Assembly (NCBI GenBank): GCA_949288785.1
Contig: CASELQ010000012.1
Coordinates: 53,279-117,278 of the forward strand
Source: an uncultured Eubacteriales bacterium
Lineage (GTDB): Bacteria > Bacillota > Clostridia > Christensenellales > Borkfalkiaceae
Reading direction: 5' to 3'
DNA: 64,000 bases
Position numbers and translations under genes: made by a program
The notes under the pieces: generated by a model
Seen by the model: only the letters and a program-made list of their open reading frames with translations
The model's database searches: none
Told to the model about the DNA's origin: nothing
Part shown: one piece after another, positions 50,022 to 58,519 of the stretch
Layout of the letters: each line of letters starts with the position of its first letter
How positions within the stretch are numbered: position 1 is the first letter of the stretch

Positions 50022-50120
50022 AAAGTTTTTTGTATTCATATGTTCATATGCGCGCCTGAGGCAAAAAACAAAACGGTAAAAAAACTGGTGCCTTAAATTT
50101 AATTTAAATTTTAAAATAGC

Positions 50121-50150
50121 TTGCCAAACGGCTGCCCGGCGTGTTAAAAT
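50121..50150 (+). promoter_or_regulatory. promoter of the uracil uptake operon
   Basis: TTGCCA (50121-50126) and TAAAAT (50145-50150), 18-bp spacer. Confidence 0.5.
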
Positions 50151-50159
50151 AATAAAAAT

Positions 50160-50324
50160 GTAAAGTCCGGCGGGCACAGCCGGTAAAGCGGGAGCGGGAA
50201 TGGAAAAGGTTTGCGTTATAAAAAGGATACATATATCTGCACCCCTTATTTTTCCAACCTTTCTTTTTGGCGTTTGCGGCGGAGCAGCCGCTTTTTCGAA
50301 GTCCTGACAAGGGCTTCTTTTTTT
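50160..50324 (+). promoter_or_regulatory. leader with terminator hairpin, candidate pyrimidine attenuator
   Basis: Between the promoter and the permease start lies a hairpin GAAGTCCT-GACA-AGGGCTTC (50298-50317) followed by seven T, ahead of the gene it controls. A GTCCGGCGGG segment (about 50166-50175) is part-way similar to the PyrR consensus ARUCCNGNGAGGYU. PyrR control is a hypothesis; the intrinsic terminator in the leader is seen. Confidence 0.55.
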
Positions 50325-50390
50325 ATGCGCGGACAGTGGGAACAAGCCGTATTATTACGGAAAAAATAAAGATTCACGGAGGAATCACAA

Positions 50391-51908
50391 ATGAACAAAA
50401 ACGGTCTGGTATATGACGTAAACGAAAGGCCGCCGTTCGGTAAGAACCTGGTATATGCCTTTCAGCAGTTGCTGGCGATAATCGCCGCAACGGTGCTTGT
50501 GCCTATGGTGGTGGACCCGCAGGGGACCTATCTCAATCAGGCGGCGGCACTTATCGGTGCGGGCGTGGGAACGCTCGTGTATATTCTGTTTACAAAATTC
50601 AGAAGTCCGGTGTTTTTGGGCAGTTCGTTCGCGTTTATCACGCCTATGATCACTGCGCTCACTTTCGGTTGCTGCGGAATAATTTTAGGCGCGATAATCG
50701 CGGGGTTGGTTTATACCGTAATAGCGATAGTTGTTAAATTCGTGGGCGCGGGCTGGCTCAATAAACTTATGCCGCCCGTAATAATAGGCCCCACCGTGGC
50801 GCTCATAGGTCTTTCCCTTTCCGCTTCCGCCATGAATAACCTGATGAATATATCGGTAAGCACGGCAAACTACAATCTGCTCGCCATACTCGTGGGTATA
50901 GTAACCTTTCTCGTAACGGTCATAGCCTCCGTAAAGGGCACCAAGGGCATGAAGATGATACCTTTCGTCATCGGCGTTGCGGCGGGGTACGTGCTTGCCG
51001 TGATAATAACCCTTATAGGTTATAATGCGTGCGGGGCGGAATATTGCAGACTGGTGGACTTTTCAGCCTTTGCCTCCGTTGCAGATTTTAATAACTGGAT
51101 TCCCGATATAACCATTGTGGGCGCTATTGAAGAACTTGTTTCGGGCGATATGAAACTGGACGGCGCGGGCGTGCTTTCGGTGCTGCTGGCGTTTGCGCCC
51201 GTTGCGCTGGTGGTGTTCTGCGAACACGTTGCCGATCACAAGAACATAAGTTCCATAATCAAAAAAGATCTCCTTACCGATCCCGGTCTGCACAGGACCC
51301 TTTTGGGCGACGGTATAGGGTCTATTGCCGGCGCGCTCATGGGCGGCTGCCCCAACACCACTTACGGCGAGTCCATCGGCTGCGTTGCAATAACCAAAAA
51401 CGCCTCTGTATGGACGATATTTACCACCGCAATAATGTGCATAGTGCTTGCGTTCATATATCCCGTTATGGTGTTTATAGAAAGTATTCCCACCTGCGTG
51501 GTCGGCGGGATATGCATTGCGCTTTACGGGTTTATAGCGGTATCCGGGCTCAGGATGTTTAAGCACGTTGACCTCGATAACAGCAAAAACCTGTTCGTGG
51601 TAGCGGCAATACTCGTTACCGGCATAGGCGGGCTGGTTCTCGATTTCGGCGGCTCTTACGAAAGCCCCACTATTCAGATCTCCAGCATAGCCTGCGCGCT
51701 CATTCTCGGCATAATAGTCAACGTGATATTAAAGCCGGGTAAGGCGGAAGTTACCAAGGAAGTTTCTTACGATACCGAGACCGAAGACACCATGTTCGGC
51801 GTGGTGCAGAAAGAGGAAGCCGCAAAGGACGCCGAAAACGGTGAAAAACAGCAAGCCGAAGCCGACGCGGCTGCCGCCGCCGACGGGGACGGGAGTAAAA
51901 AGGAGTAA
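50391..51908 (+). CDS. uracil/xanthine permease (NCS2 family)
   Basis: A 505-residue membrane protein of the nucleobase:cation symporter-2 family: FGKNLVYAFQQLLAIIAATVLVP at the N-terminus, the QxxN-type segment VFLGSSFAFITPM, about twelve to fourteen hydrophobic helices, and the MGGCPNTTYGESIGCVAITK signature. The polar C-terminal tail is ~60 residues rich in E, A and K. It is followed four bases later by upp, so uracil is the likely substrate. An AGGAGG-like site precedes the start. Regulation is likely by the leader attenuator. Confidence 0.92.
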   Translation: MNKNGLVYDVNERPPFGKNLVYAFQQLLAIIAATVLVPMVVDPQGTYLNQAAALIGAGVGTLVYILFTKFRSPVFLGSSFAFITPMITALTFGCCGIILGAIIAGLVYTVIAIVVKFVGAGWLNKLMPPVIIGPTVALIGLSLSASAMNNLMNISVSTANYNLLAILVGIVTFLVTVIASVKGTKGMKMIPFVIGVAAGYVLAVIITLIGYNACGAEYCRLVDFSAFASVADFNNWIPDITIVGAIEELVSGDMKLDGAGVLSVLLAFAPVALVVFCEHVADHKNISSIIKKDLLTDPGLHRTLLGDGIGSIAGALMGGCPNTTYGESIGCVAITKNASVWTIFTTAIMCIVLAFIYPVMVFIESIPTCVVGGICIALYGFIAVSGLRMFKHVDLDNSKNLFVVAAILVTGIGGLVLDFGGSYESPTIQISSIACALILGIIVNVILKPGKAEVTKEVSYDTETEDTMFGVVQKEEAAKDAENGEKQQAEADAAAAADGDGSKKE

Positions 51909-51911
51909 ATT

Positions 51912-52550
51912 ATGAAAAACTATAAGAACGTATTTATATTGGATCATCCGCTTATAAGGCACAAGCTTGCAATAATAAGAAACAAGGACACCGATACGAA
52001 AAAGTTCCGCGAAGTGGTGCAGGAACTTGCCACTCTTATGGCGTATGAAAGTTTCAAGGACGTGCCCACCCAGGAAATAGAGGTGGAAACCCCGCTGGAA
52101 AAGACCACGCAGACGGTGGTAAAGGAAAATTCCATAGCCATTGTGCCCATACTCAGGGCAGGGCTCGGAATGGTTGAGGGTGTGCTTACCCTTTTTCCGA
52201 CGGCAAAGGTAGGTCATATCGGGCTTTACCGCAACGAAGAAACGCTGGAACCTTGCGAATATTACTGCAAACTGCCCGAAGGGATAGATAAAAAGGTGGT
52301 CATGGTGTTGGACCCCATGCTGGCAACGGGCGGAAGTTCGGTGGCGGCGATAGAACTGCTTAAAAGGCGGGGGTGCAGAAAGATTAAGCTTATGTCCATA
52401 ATAGCCGCGCCGGAGGGCGTTGAGAAGGTGGCGGAAGCCCATCCGGACGTGGAGATATATATATCCACGCTGGATCGCGGGCTGAACGAACACGGCTACA
52501 TTCTCCCAGGCCTTGGGGACGCGGGGGACCGCATATTCGGCACGAAGTAA
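51912..52550 (+). CDS. upp: uracil phosphoribosyltransferase
   Basis: A 212-residue enzyme that converts uracil and PRPP to UMP. The PRPP loop [10 protein letters not shown] (131-141 region) and the C-terminal [17 protein letters not shown] are diagnostic, and the length is standard. It follows the uracil permease gene by a few bases, forming an uptake and salvage pair. An AAAGGAG site precedes the ATG. Confidence 0.97.
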   Translation: MKNYKNVFILDHPLIRHKLAIIRNKDTDTKKFREVVQELATLMAYESFKDVPTQEIEVETPLEKTTQTVVKENSIAIVPILRAGLGMVEGVLTLFPTAKVGHIGLYRNEETLEPCEYYCKLPEGIDKKVVMVLDPMLATGGSSVAAIELLKRRGCRKIKLMSIIAAPEGVEKVAEAHPDVEIYISTLDRGLNEHGYILPGLGDAGDRIFGTK

Positions 52551-52597
52551 ATTTTATTCTTTTTTTGTTAAAAATTAACACGTAATGAAACGGGGAC

Positions 52598-52639
52598 GGG
52601 CGCCCTGCCGTAAGATTGTAATCTTTCGGCAGGGCGCCC
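52598..52639 (+). terminator. terminator after upp
   Basis: A long imperfect stem, outer arms GGGCGCCCTGCCG / CGGCAGGGCGCCC with inner pairing AAGAT/ATCTT, followed by GCGAATTTTT. It shares its GCGCCCTGCCG arms with the hairpin at 10019. Confidence 0.7.
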
Positions 52640-52873
52640 GCGAATTTTTCGTCGGGCGGGAAAAATCAAGGCCGGGGACTGCGGCAAGAGGGAGCTCAAA
52701 AATGATATAAATTTAAAATATTTGTTATAAAATCACACAACGATTTTCATAAAAAGCAAGAAATATAAGAAAAATACTAATGATTTATAAAGTTTATTTA
52801 AAATTCAAAGACGATATACTGAAAATAATAAACAAAAAAATTAAAAAAAATTTTTATTTTGCCGTTAAAACGT
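52640..52873. other. AT-rich gap, no convincing gene
   Basis: Mainly A/T runs. A 54-codon frame from 52780 has no ribosome site and overlaps the promoter at 52874, so it is not called. Confidence 0.5.
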
Positions 52874-52902
52874 TTGACAACCGATACGGCATAATATATA
52901 AT
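52874..52902 (+). promoter_or_regulatory. consensus promoter of the 31-codon gene
   Basis: TTGACA (52874-52879), 17 bp, TATAAT (52897-52902): both hexamers and the spacing are at consensus, so strong constitutive transcription is expected from about 52909. Confidence 0.85.
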
Positions 52903-52908
52903 GTAGGC

Positions 52909-53021
52909 GAAAAAAGAAAAGGCAAGTCCTTACGGGGTTATTAAGACGTAAAGAATTTGGTAAGATAAGCCCGTAATGATAAATATAAATAAGCGGGTCT
53001 GCCCGCAAAGGAGGTAAAATT
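52909..53021 (+). other. structured 5' leader of the small gene
   Basis: About 110 bases between transcription start and the small ORF. TTACGGG (52930) and CCCGTAA (52970) form a seven-base closing stem around ~33 bases, and GCGGG ... CCCGC near 52993-53006 forms a second hairpin right before the AAGGAGG site. This could be a regulatory leader. I could not match it to a known riboswitch. Confidence 0.45.
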
Positions 53022-53117
53022 ATGAAAAAGTTTGCTGATTACTGCAAAGATTTTGCAAACCAGGATTTGGCGGTTCTGATGATGTATGCGCTCAATAACG
53101 ACAATCTCAGATTTTAA
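53022..53117 (+). CDS. 31-residue protein of unknown function, strongly expressed
   Basis: ATG at 53022 preceded by AAGGAGG at eight bases. The product begins MKKFADYCKDFANQDLAV and ends LNNDNLRF; it is mixed polar, has a short hydrophobic stretch (LAVLMMYAL, too short for a sure membrane helix), and one Cys. It has its own consensus promoter and structured leader and is followed by two tandem terminators. Nothing else is in the transcript. I do not recognise a family, and a leader-peptide role is unlikely because both terminators lie before the next gene and that gene has its own promoter. The regulatory signals, not homology, support this gene. Confidence 0.6.
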   Translation: MKKFADYCKDFANQDLAVLMMYALNNDNLRF

Positions 53118-53154
53118 GCAGTGCGATAAGATGATGTTCGCGCAAGAGGGTACT

Positions 53155-53189
53155 CTTAACCGAAGGCGGTTAAGGGGCTTTTTCTTTTT
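53155..53189 (+). terminator. terminator 1 of the small gene
   Basis: CTTAACCG-AAGG-CGGTTAAG followed by GGGCTTTTTCTTTTT. Confidence 0.8.
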
Positions 53190-53192
53190 AAA

Positions 53193-53212
53193 GGGCTTAC
53201 GCCCGTTTTTTT
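53193..53212 (+). terminator. terminator 2 of the small gene
   Basis: GGGC-TTAC-GCCC followed by GTTTTTTT, just after terminator 1. A back-up stop. Confidence 0.6.
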
Positions 53213-53457
53213 ATATTTATCCGTTTTTTTCGGCGGCGCCTTTTATACCGTTACGGGCATAACCGCGGGGGCACTCCGCAGGCGTGCAAAAATACTTTAA
53301 GGATTGCCGTTTAATATATAATCTTTGCAAGCGGATAGCCGATTTTATCCGCATCAAAAATGCCGTATGCAGGCTTTACAAATTGAGACGCCGTTTAGTT
53401 ATTTAAAATTAAAAAAATTTTATTTAAAGTTAAATTTTTATTATGTCGCCAAAGCGA
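53213..53457. other. intergenic gap, nothing seen
   Basis: No frame, repeat or tRNA is supported; the end is AT-rich and leads into the promoter of the PHP gene. Confidence 0.5.
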
Positions 53458-53486
53458 TTGACGATATTTTCGTTTTGGTGTAAAAT
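53458..53486 (+). promoter_or_regulatory. promoter of the PHP gene
   Basis: TTGACG (53458-53463) and TAAAAT (53481-53486) with a 17-bp spacer. Confidence 0.65.
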
Positions 53487-53539
53487 ATATGTAATAAAGC
53501 ACTGCGAGTGCCGTAAACAAGAATTTTAAAAGGTGAAAG

Positions 53540-54808
53540 ATGAACGGCGATCTATTTGAAAAACTCAATGCTTCCTCCGCGGCGGAGCGGATTGGCGCGC
53601 TTAAAGCCATTGTCCGTGAGGAAACGGATAAGCCCGTTTTCCGCGAGAACGACGCAAACAACCATATTCATACCATATATTCGTTTTCTCCCTATTCTCC
53701 CGTTAAGGCGGCTTATATGGCTTACCGCTCGGGGCTTACTTCGGCGGGAATAATGGATCACGATTCCCTTTCGGGCGCAAAGGAGTTTAAGGAGGCGGCA
53801 AAGATCCTGGGGCTCGGCTCCACCTGCGGGGTGGAGGTGCGCGCAAAGTTCGACCGCGGTTTCGGCAGGATAAACCACCCGGATCAGGACAACTGTATAT
53901 ACATGGCGGCGCACGGCGTGCCCGCGCAAAGTATTGACCCGTTCAACGAATATCTCGGAACATTCAGGGCAAAGCGCAACGAGAGAAACAAAAGGATGTG
54001 CGACCTTATCTCGGGTAAATTCGGCAGGTTCGGCATAACGCTGGACTTTATGAAGGACGTGTATCCGCTTTCCCGCGCGGAAGAGGGCGGCAGCATAACC
54101 GAACGGCACCTTTTGTATGCGCTCGCGGTAAAACTTTCCGCGCGTTTCGGCAGAACTCCGGCGCTCATAGATTTTCTCACGAAAGATTTGAATCTCACCG
54201 TTTCCGAAAAGATAAAAGGTTATCTGACAGACGGCGATAACGAAAACTTTTTATACGATCTTTTGGGCGTGCTTAAAGCCGACACCGCGTTTTTCTATAT
54301 AGACGCGGATGAGGAAATGCCCGTTGCGGAGGAGTTTATCGGCAGGGCGTGCGCTTTCGGCGCCATTCCCGCTTACGCATACCTCGGCGACGTGGGGGAA
54401 TCCGTTACGGGCGACAAAAAGGCACAGAAGTTTGAGGACGATTATCTGCCCGAACTTATTAAAGAACTGAAAAAGGCGGGCTTTAAAGCCATTGCTTACA
54501 TGCCCACGCGCAACACGCCCGAACAGCTTAAAACCCTGCAAAAACTTTGCAGGGAAAACGAGTTGTTCGAGATAAGCGGAGAGGACATAAATTCCCCGCG
54601 GCAGAAGTTTGCCTGCGCGGCGCTGGCAAAACCCGAATATTCTCACCTTATAGATTCCACCTGGGCGCTCATCGGGCACGAGGCGGTGTGCACCGAAAAG
54701 GGCGCGGAATACGGAATGTTTTCCGAACGGGCGGTAAAAGAGACGCCCAACCTTTACGAGCGCATACAGAAGTTTGCGGCGGCGGGACGGCAGACGGTAA
54801 AAAAATAA
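53540..54808 (+). CDS. PHP domain metal-dependent phosphoesterase-like protein
   Basis: A 422-residue protein. The N-terminal PHP motif NHIHTIYSFSPYSPVKAAY (about residue 38-56) and IMDHDSLSGAKEF are the metal-binding first blocks of the polymerase and histidinol phosphatase superfamily. Later blocks are weaker. These cytoplasmic enzymes hydrolyse phosphate esters. The C-terminal ~250 residues are not assigned. It is the first gene of a possible transcript with the SDR and aldolase genes downstream, 88 bases apart. AAAAGGTG precedes the ATG. Confidence 0.75.
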   Translation: MNGDLFEKLNASSAAERIGALKAIVREETDKPVFRENDANNHIHTIYSFSPYSPVKAAYMAYRSGLTSAGIMDHDSLSGAKEFKEAAKILGLGSTCGVEVRAKFDRGFGRINHPDQDNCIYMAAHGVPAQSIDPFNEYLGTFRAKRNERNKRMCDLISGKFGRFGITLDFMKDVYPLSRAEEGGSITERHLLYALAVKLSARFGRTPALIDFLTKDLNLTVSEKIKGYLTDGDNENFLYDLLGVLKADTAFFYIDADEEMPVAEEFIGRACAFGAIPAYAYLGDVGESVTGDKKAQKFEDDYLPELIKELKKAGFKAIAYMPTRNTPEQLKTLQKLCRENELFEISGEDINSPRQKFACAALAKPEYSHLIDSTWALIGHEAVCTEKGAEYGMFSERAVKETPNLYERIQKFAAAGRQTVKK

Positions 54809-54896
54809 CTGCCCTTTTACCCGGATGGCTGCTGCAAAATATTTACTTAATCGCAAAAACAAATTTTAATACTATTACATATAAGGAGAACTGAAA

Positions 54897-55673
54897 ATGA
54901 GCATCATAAACCTCAAAGGCAAAGTAGCGGTTGTAACCGGCGCAAGCCAGGGCCTCGGCGAGGCGCTTGCCAAGCGGCTTGACGAGGAAGGCTGCAAAGT
55001 TGCGGTATGCGACATAAATTACGATGGGGCAAAGTCCGTTGCCTCTTCTTTAAAAGAAGGTATGGCCCTTGCGGTGGACGTAACCAAGTTTGACCAGCTT
55101 CAGGCGGCGGCAAAACAGGTCATAGACAAGTGGGGGCAGGTGGATATACTTATTTCTAACGCCGCAATCGTCAAGAGCGGAGATATTTACTCGCTTTCTC
55201 CCGAAGCGTTCGCGCTGGTTACCAATATAAATCTGAACGGCTATTTTAATACGGTAAAGGCGTTTGCGCCCTATATGCTCGAAAGAAAGAGCGGCAGCAT
55301 AATTCAGATAAACAGCAAGTCCGGCAAAAAGGGTTCTTATAAGAACGGCGCTTATGCTTCAAGCAAGTTCGGCGGCGTGGGACTTACCCAAAGTTTGGCG
55401 CTGGAATTTGCCGAACATGGCGTGCGCGTGAACTGCATCTGCCCGGGCAACCTCTTAAACTCCCCGCTGTGGGTGAACAGCCTCTTCAAGCAGTATGCCG
55501 CCAACCAGGGCATAACCGAGGAGCAGGTAAGGGAGAAATATATAAATCAGGTGCCCATGAAGCGCTCCTGCGAGTATAAGGACATAGAGGACGTTATGGT
55601 GTTCCTCGCCTCCGACTACGCTTCTTACATGACCGGGCAGTCCATAAACGTTACGGGCGGCCAGCAGATGTAA
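54897..55673 (+). CDS. SDR family oxidoreductase, sorbitol-6-phosphate dehydrogenase-like
   Basis: A 258-residue short-chain dehydrogenase: NAD motif TGASQGLG (14-21), catalytic S140 region and Y153-x-x-x-K157. The C-terminal part LGNLLNSPLW-type residues, QVPMKRSCEYKDIEDV and the end YMTGQSINVTGGQQM closely resemble SrlD. It would oxidise sorbitol-6-phosphate to fructose-6-phosphate, or a related polyol. It is followed by a class II aldolase gene after 99 bases, hinting at a polyol or deoxy-sugar route. AAGGAG lies before the ATG. No PTS gene is nearby, so the polyol-phosphate source is open. Confidence 0.85.
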   Translation: MSIINLKGKVAVVTGASQGLGEALAKRLDEEGCKVAVCDINYDGAKSVASSLKEGMALAVDVTKFDQLQAAAKQVIDKWGQVDILISNAAIVKSGDIYSLSPEAFALVTNINLNGYFNTVKAFAPYMLERKSGSIIQINSKSGKKGSYKNGAYASSKFGGVGLTQSLALEFAEHGVRVNCICPGNLLNSPLWVNSLFKQYAANQGITEEQVREKYINQVPMKRSCEYKDIEDVMVFLASDYASYMTGQSINVTGGQQM

Positions 55674-55772
55674 TACCGCCCGGCAATTTTCGGGCGTCGC
55701 CGGGTTATGCGGCGGGATAATAGTTTGAGTTTATCTACATACTATAAATAAATACGGGAAAAGGAGAAAATT

Positions 55773-57062
55773 ATGAATTTCAACGTTATGCACCCCGCGG
55801 AGCAGATAGTCCTGCTCATCAACCGCGTGTATCAGAAAGGACTTACCACCACTTCGGGCGGGAATCTTTCCATAATGGATTCCGAAGGCAATATCTGGAT
55901 AACTCCTTCCGGGATAGACAAGGGGTCTTTAAGCCCTTCCGACATATGCAAAGTGCTGCCGGACGGGACGGTGATAGGCAAATATAAGCCGTCCGTGGAA
56001 CTGCCTTTCCATAAACTTGTATATAAAACGCGGCCGGACGTTTCGGCGGTTCTTCATGCGCACCCGCCGGCACTTGTAAGTTACAGCCTTATAAGGGAAA
56101 TACCTAACGCCAACATAATACCCACGCCGCACCAGGTGTGCGGACCCGTGGGCATCGCCAAGTATGAGGTGCCCGGCAGCGAGGCGCTCGCAAAGCGTAT
56201 AGTTACCGAGATCAAAAAGGGTTTTAACGTGGTGGTCATGGAAAACCACGGCGTTATTACCTGCGCCGACAACCTGTTCGAGGCGTTCAAGCGGTTCGAA
56301 ACGCTCAACTTTGCCGCTTCGCTCGGAATTACCGCCTCCATTCTCGGCAAGCCGGAGGGGCTTACCGACGAGCAGTTGCAGATATACAACACCAAGGGGC
56401 AGCACACTCTGGGCGAGTTCATTCCCACCGATTATTCTTCGGAGGAGAGAAAACTCCGCAAGGAAATGTGTGCGCTTATACACCGCGCTTACGACCAGGG
56501 GCTTTTTACCAGCACACAGGGCACTTTCTCGGTGCGCCTGAACGCCCATACCTTCCTCATCACCCCATACGGCGTGGACAGAAAGTATATAGAGCCGGAG
56601 GACATAGTAAGGATAGAACACGAATGGAGAGAGGCGGGCAAGGAACCGAGCCGCTCCGTGAGGCTGCATAAGCTGATATATGACGAGCATCCCGAAATAA
56701 ACGCCATAACGGTTGCGCAGCCCGAGCATATAATGGCGTTCGGCGTTACTCACACCGAGATAGACAGCAGGACCATTCCGGAATCTTATATAAACATAAG
56801 AGATTTGGCAAGGGTGCCCTTCGGTACCAACATAACCGACCCGGAAAAACTTTCTTCATTGCTTTCTGATCGTTCGCCCGTTGTGCTTGTGGAAAACGAC
56901 AGCGTTATAAGCACCGGCACCACCCTGATAAACGCGTTTGACAGGCTGGAAGTGGCGGAGTTTACCGCAAACACCATTATTCACGCCAAGATGATAGGCG
57001 ATATAGTCATGATAAACGAAAAAGAGGTGGAGGACATAAACAAGGCGTTCCATCTCAAATAA
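55773..57062 (+). CDS. class II aldolase/adducin protein with two tandem domains
   Basis: A 429-residue protein formed by two homologous class II aldolase domains. Domain 1 (~1-205) keeps zinc ligands: VLHAHPPALVSYS and ENHGVITCADNLFEAF. Domain 2 (~220-429) starts again with CALIHRAYDQGLFTSTQGTFSVRL but has AQPEH in place of HAHP and ENDSVIS in place of ENHGV, so its active site is lost. Single-domain members cleave sugar phosphates such as fuculose- or rhamnulose-phosphate. The second copy may be structural. It lies downstream of the polyol-phosphate SDR, and an AAAGGAG site precedes the ATG. Confidence 0.82.
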   Translation: MNFNVMHPAEQIVLLINRVYQKGLTTTSGGNLSIMDSEGNIWITPSGIDKGSLSPSDICKVLPDGTVIGKYKPSVELPFHKLVYKTRPDVSAVLHAHPPALVSYSLIREIPNANIIPTPHQVCGPVGIAKYEVPGSEALAKRIVTEIKKGFNVVVMENHGVITCADNLFEAFKRFETLNFAASLGITASILGKPEGLTDEQLQIYNTKGQHTLGEFIPTDYSSEERKLRKEMCALIHRAYDQGLFTSTQGTFSVRLNAHTFLITPYGVDRKYIEPEDIVRIEHEWREAGKEPSRSVRLHKLIYDEHPEINAITVAQPEHIMAFGVTHTEIDSRTIPESYINIRDLARVPFGTNITDPEKLSSLLSDRSPVVLVENDSVISTGTTLINAFDRLEVAEFTANTIIHAKMIGDIVMINEKEVEDINKAFHLK

Positions 57063-57085
57063 TTTAGGTTTTCCGAAAATTTATA

Positions 57086-57124
57086 AAACAGCGCCGCGCC
57101 GATATTATCGGCGCGGCGCTGTTT
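57086..57124 (+). terminator. terminator after the aldolase gene
   Basis: A perfect stem (AAACAGCGCCGCGCCGATA with its complement) and no loop to speak of, followed by CGTATT. Very stable and palindromic. Confidence 0.65.
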
Positions 57125-57299
57125 CGTATTAAATACATTTTATATACGGTTTATTGTTAGTTACATAATTTATTGTATCGGCTACTTTTTTAATCAGACA
57201 GATATTTTATGTGTTTAATTTTAATATTCAATGTAAAAATTTCTTACCGAAAGTATTAAAGCATTGATTATTTTAAGCCCTGGACCGTTTTTTCGGTTT

Positions 57300-58010
57300 T
57301 TATTTTTCTTTGTTTTCAAATTCTTTTTCTATAACGTTTATATCCGCCGCGGCTTCCGTGTCGTGCAAAGCGACCGATGCCGTATCCGACCTGCCGTCGG
57401 TTTCGGGAATTCCGATATTTTGAGAATTATTATTTTTTCGGGCCTTTTTACCGAAACGGATTTCGGCAATGATAATCGAGGTTATCACGAAAACTTCGTT
57501 TGCCGCTCCCGAAAGAGAAAGACATATAAAATTATAAAACAGCCAGCATATGGAAGAGGGCAGATTCATCATTCTCACCTTATGCGGATTTTCTATGGCG
57601 TACCCCACGGTGGTCAGAAATTTCGCGGTTACCGAAAGTACGCTTATAAGTAAGGCGAAAACCGTCATGCCCGTGACCGAATCCGTCCATCTCGACATGG
57701 ACTGTAACGTTGCGTCCCACGTCATAACTATCGAAGCAACTCCCGCGGCTACGGTTATGACCGAAAATAACACTATCCATGGATATGTGGGTTTTCCGCG
57801 GCGGACACACTCGGCAAAAATAATGTTGCGTATCATGCCGATTATATCCATTACCATTCCCGTGAACGCGCCGAGAAGAAAATAATGTATCACGAACATT
57901 AGCGAGCCGAGCGTCTTCATAATCATGATTTTGGCATGAGTATTGAACTGTACCGATATTATGTTGAATGCGATTCCGATAAAACCGAGAATCTGAATAA
58001 AAATAAACAT
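57300..58010 (-). CDS. YgjV family inner membrane protein
   Basis: A 236-residue protein with six to seven hydrophobic segments within the first ~185 residues (IQILGFIGIAFNIISVQF, MIMKTLGSLMFVIHYFLLGA, MVMDIIGMIRNIIF, and others). This matches the bacterial YgjV family. The C-terminal ~50 residues are polar and contain a N- and D-rich region, cytoplasmic. Function unknown. It is alone on the minus strand between the aldolase terminator and the polyamine locus. The Ile/Met/Gly pattern and the N-terminal motif MFIFIQILGF are the grounds for the call. Confidence 0.75.
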   Translation of the reverse strand: MFIFIQILGFIGIAFNIISVQFNTHAKIMIMKTLGSLMFVIHYFLLGAFTGMVMDIIGMIRNIIFAECVRRGKPTYPWIVLFSVITVAAGVASIVMTWDATLQSMSRWTDSVTGMTVFALLISVLSVTAKFLTTVGYAIENPHKVRMMNLPSSICWLFYNFICLSLSGAANEVFVITSIIIAEIRFGKKARKNNNSQNIGIPETDGRSDTASVALHDTEAAADINVIEKEFENKEK

Positions 58011-58409
58011 TGTTTATATGCCTTTTTAATTATAAGCGCCCGTCCGCGTAGGTACGGAATGTGTAATGTATTATACTATATTTGATGAATTAAAGCAAAC
58101 GTTAAGCCTTATTAAAACAAAAAAAGGCGAACGGTTTGAAACCCTTGGTTTTTCAGATTATCGCTGATTTGTAATGCAAAAATTCGCTTGTATTAAAATA
58201 TATACGAAACAGGCAAAAAACAATTTAATATCGCAAAGAGTCAGAGGCGCAAAACATCAGAAAATCTCAAGGGAAAATTCAATACGGAAAGCAACCGGAT
58301 ATTATAAAAAATCCGCTACAAAAACCCGATAATATTTTTCGGGGCGCGAGGGGAAATTTCCGCTACAAAAATTACGTATAAAAAAAATAAAAAAAGTATT
58401 ATAAAATGT
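58011..58409. other. AT-rich gap between divergent genes
   Basis: No coding frame is supported. The end holds the promoter of the XRE-cupin gene. The ygjV-like gene must be expressed from the left part, where I see no clear consensus. Confidence 0.5.
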
Positions 58410-58438
58410 TTGACAATAATAAAACAAATTTATATAAT
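58410..58438 (+). promoter_or_regulatory. consensus promoter of the XRE-pot operon
   Basis: TTGACA (58410-58415), 17 bp, TATAAT (58433-58438), both at consensus. Confidence 0.85.
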
Positions 58439-58455
58439 AATAAACGTTGCGCCGA

Positions 58456-58494
58456 GTTTAGAATTGTTAAACATTTTGTTAAAAATCTCTAAAC
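58456..58494. promoter_or_regulatory. compound operator downstream of the pot promoter
   Basis: An inverted repeat GTTTAGA (58456) / TCTAAAC (58488) brackets two direct repeats TTGTTAAA (58464 and 58476), 12 bp apart. It covers the start of the transcript and is the natural site for the XRE-cupin protein encoded next. Confidence 0.6.
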
Positions 58495-58519
58495 CAAAAC
58501 GGCACGCGGGGAAAGTCAT

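Noticed and set aside
52780..52944. 54-codon frame upstream of the small gene
   Set aside because: No ribosome site, A/T-driven composition, and it overlaps a consensus promoter that drives another transcript.
52909..53021. Known riboswitch in the leader of the small gene
   Set aside because: I compared it by eye with the purine and cyclic di-GMP types and did not find their core motifs.
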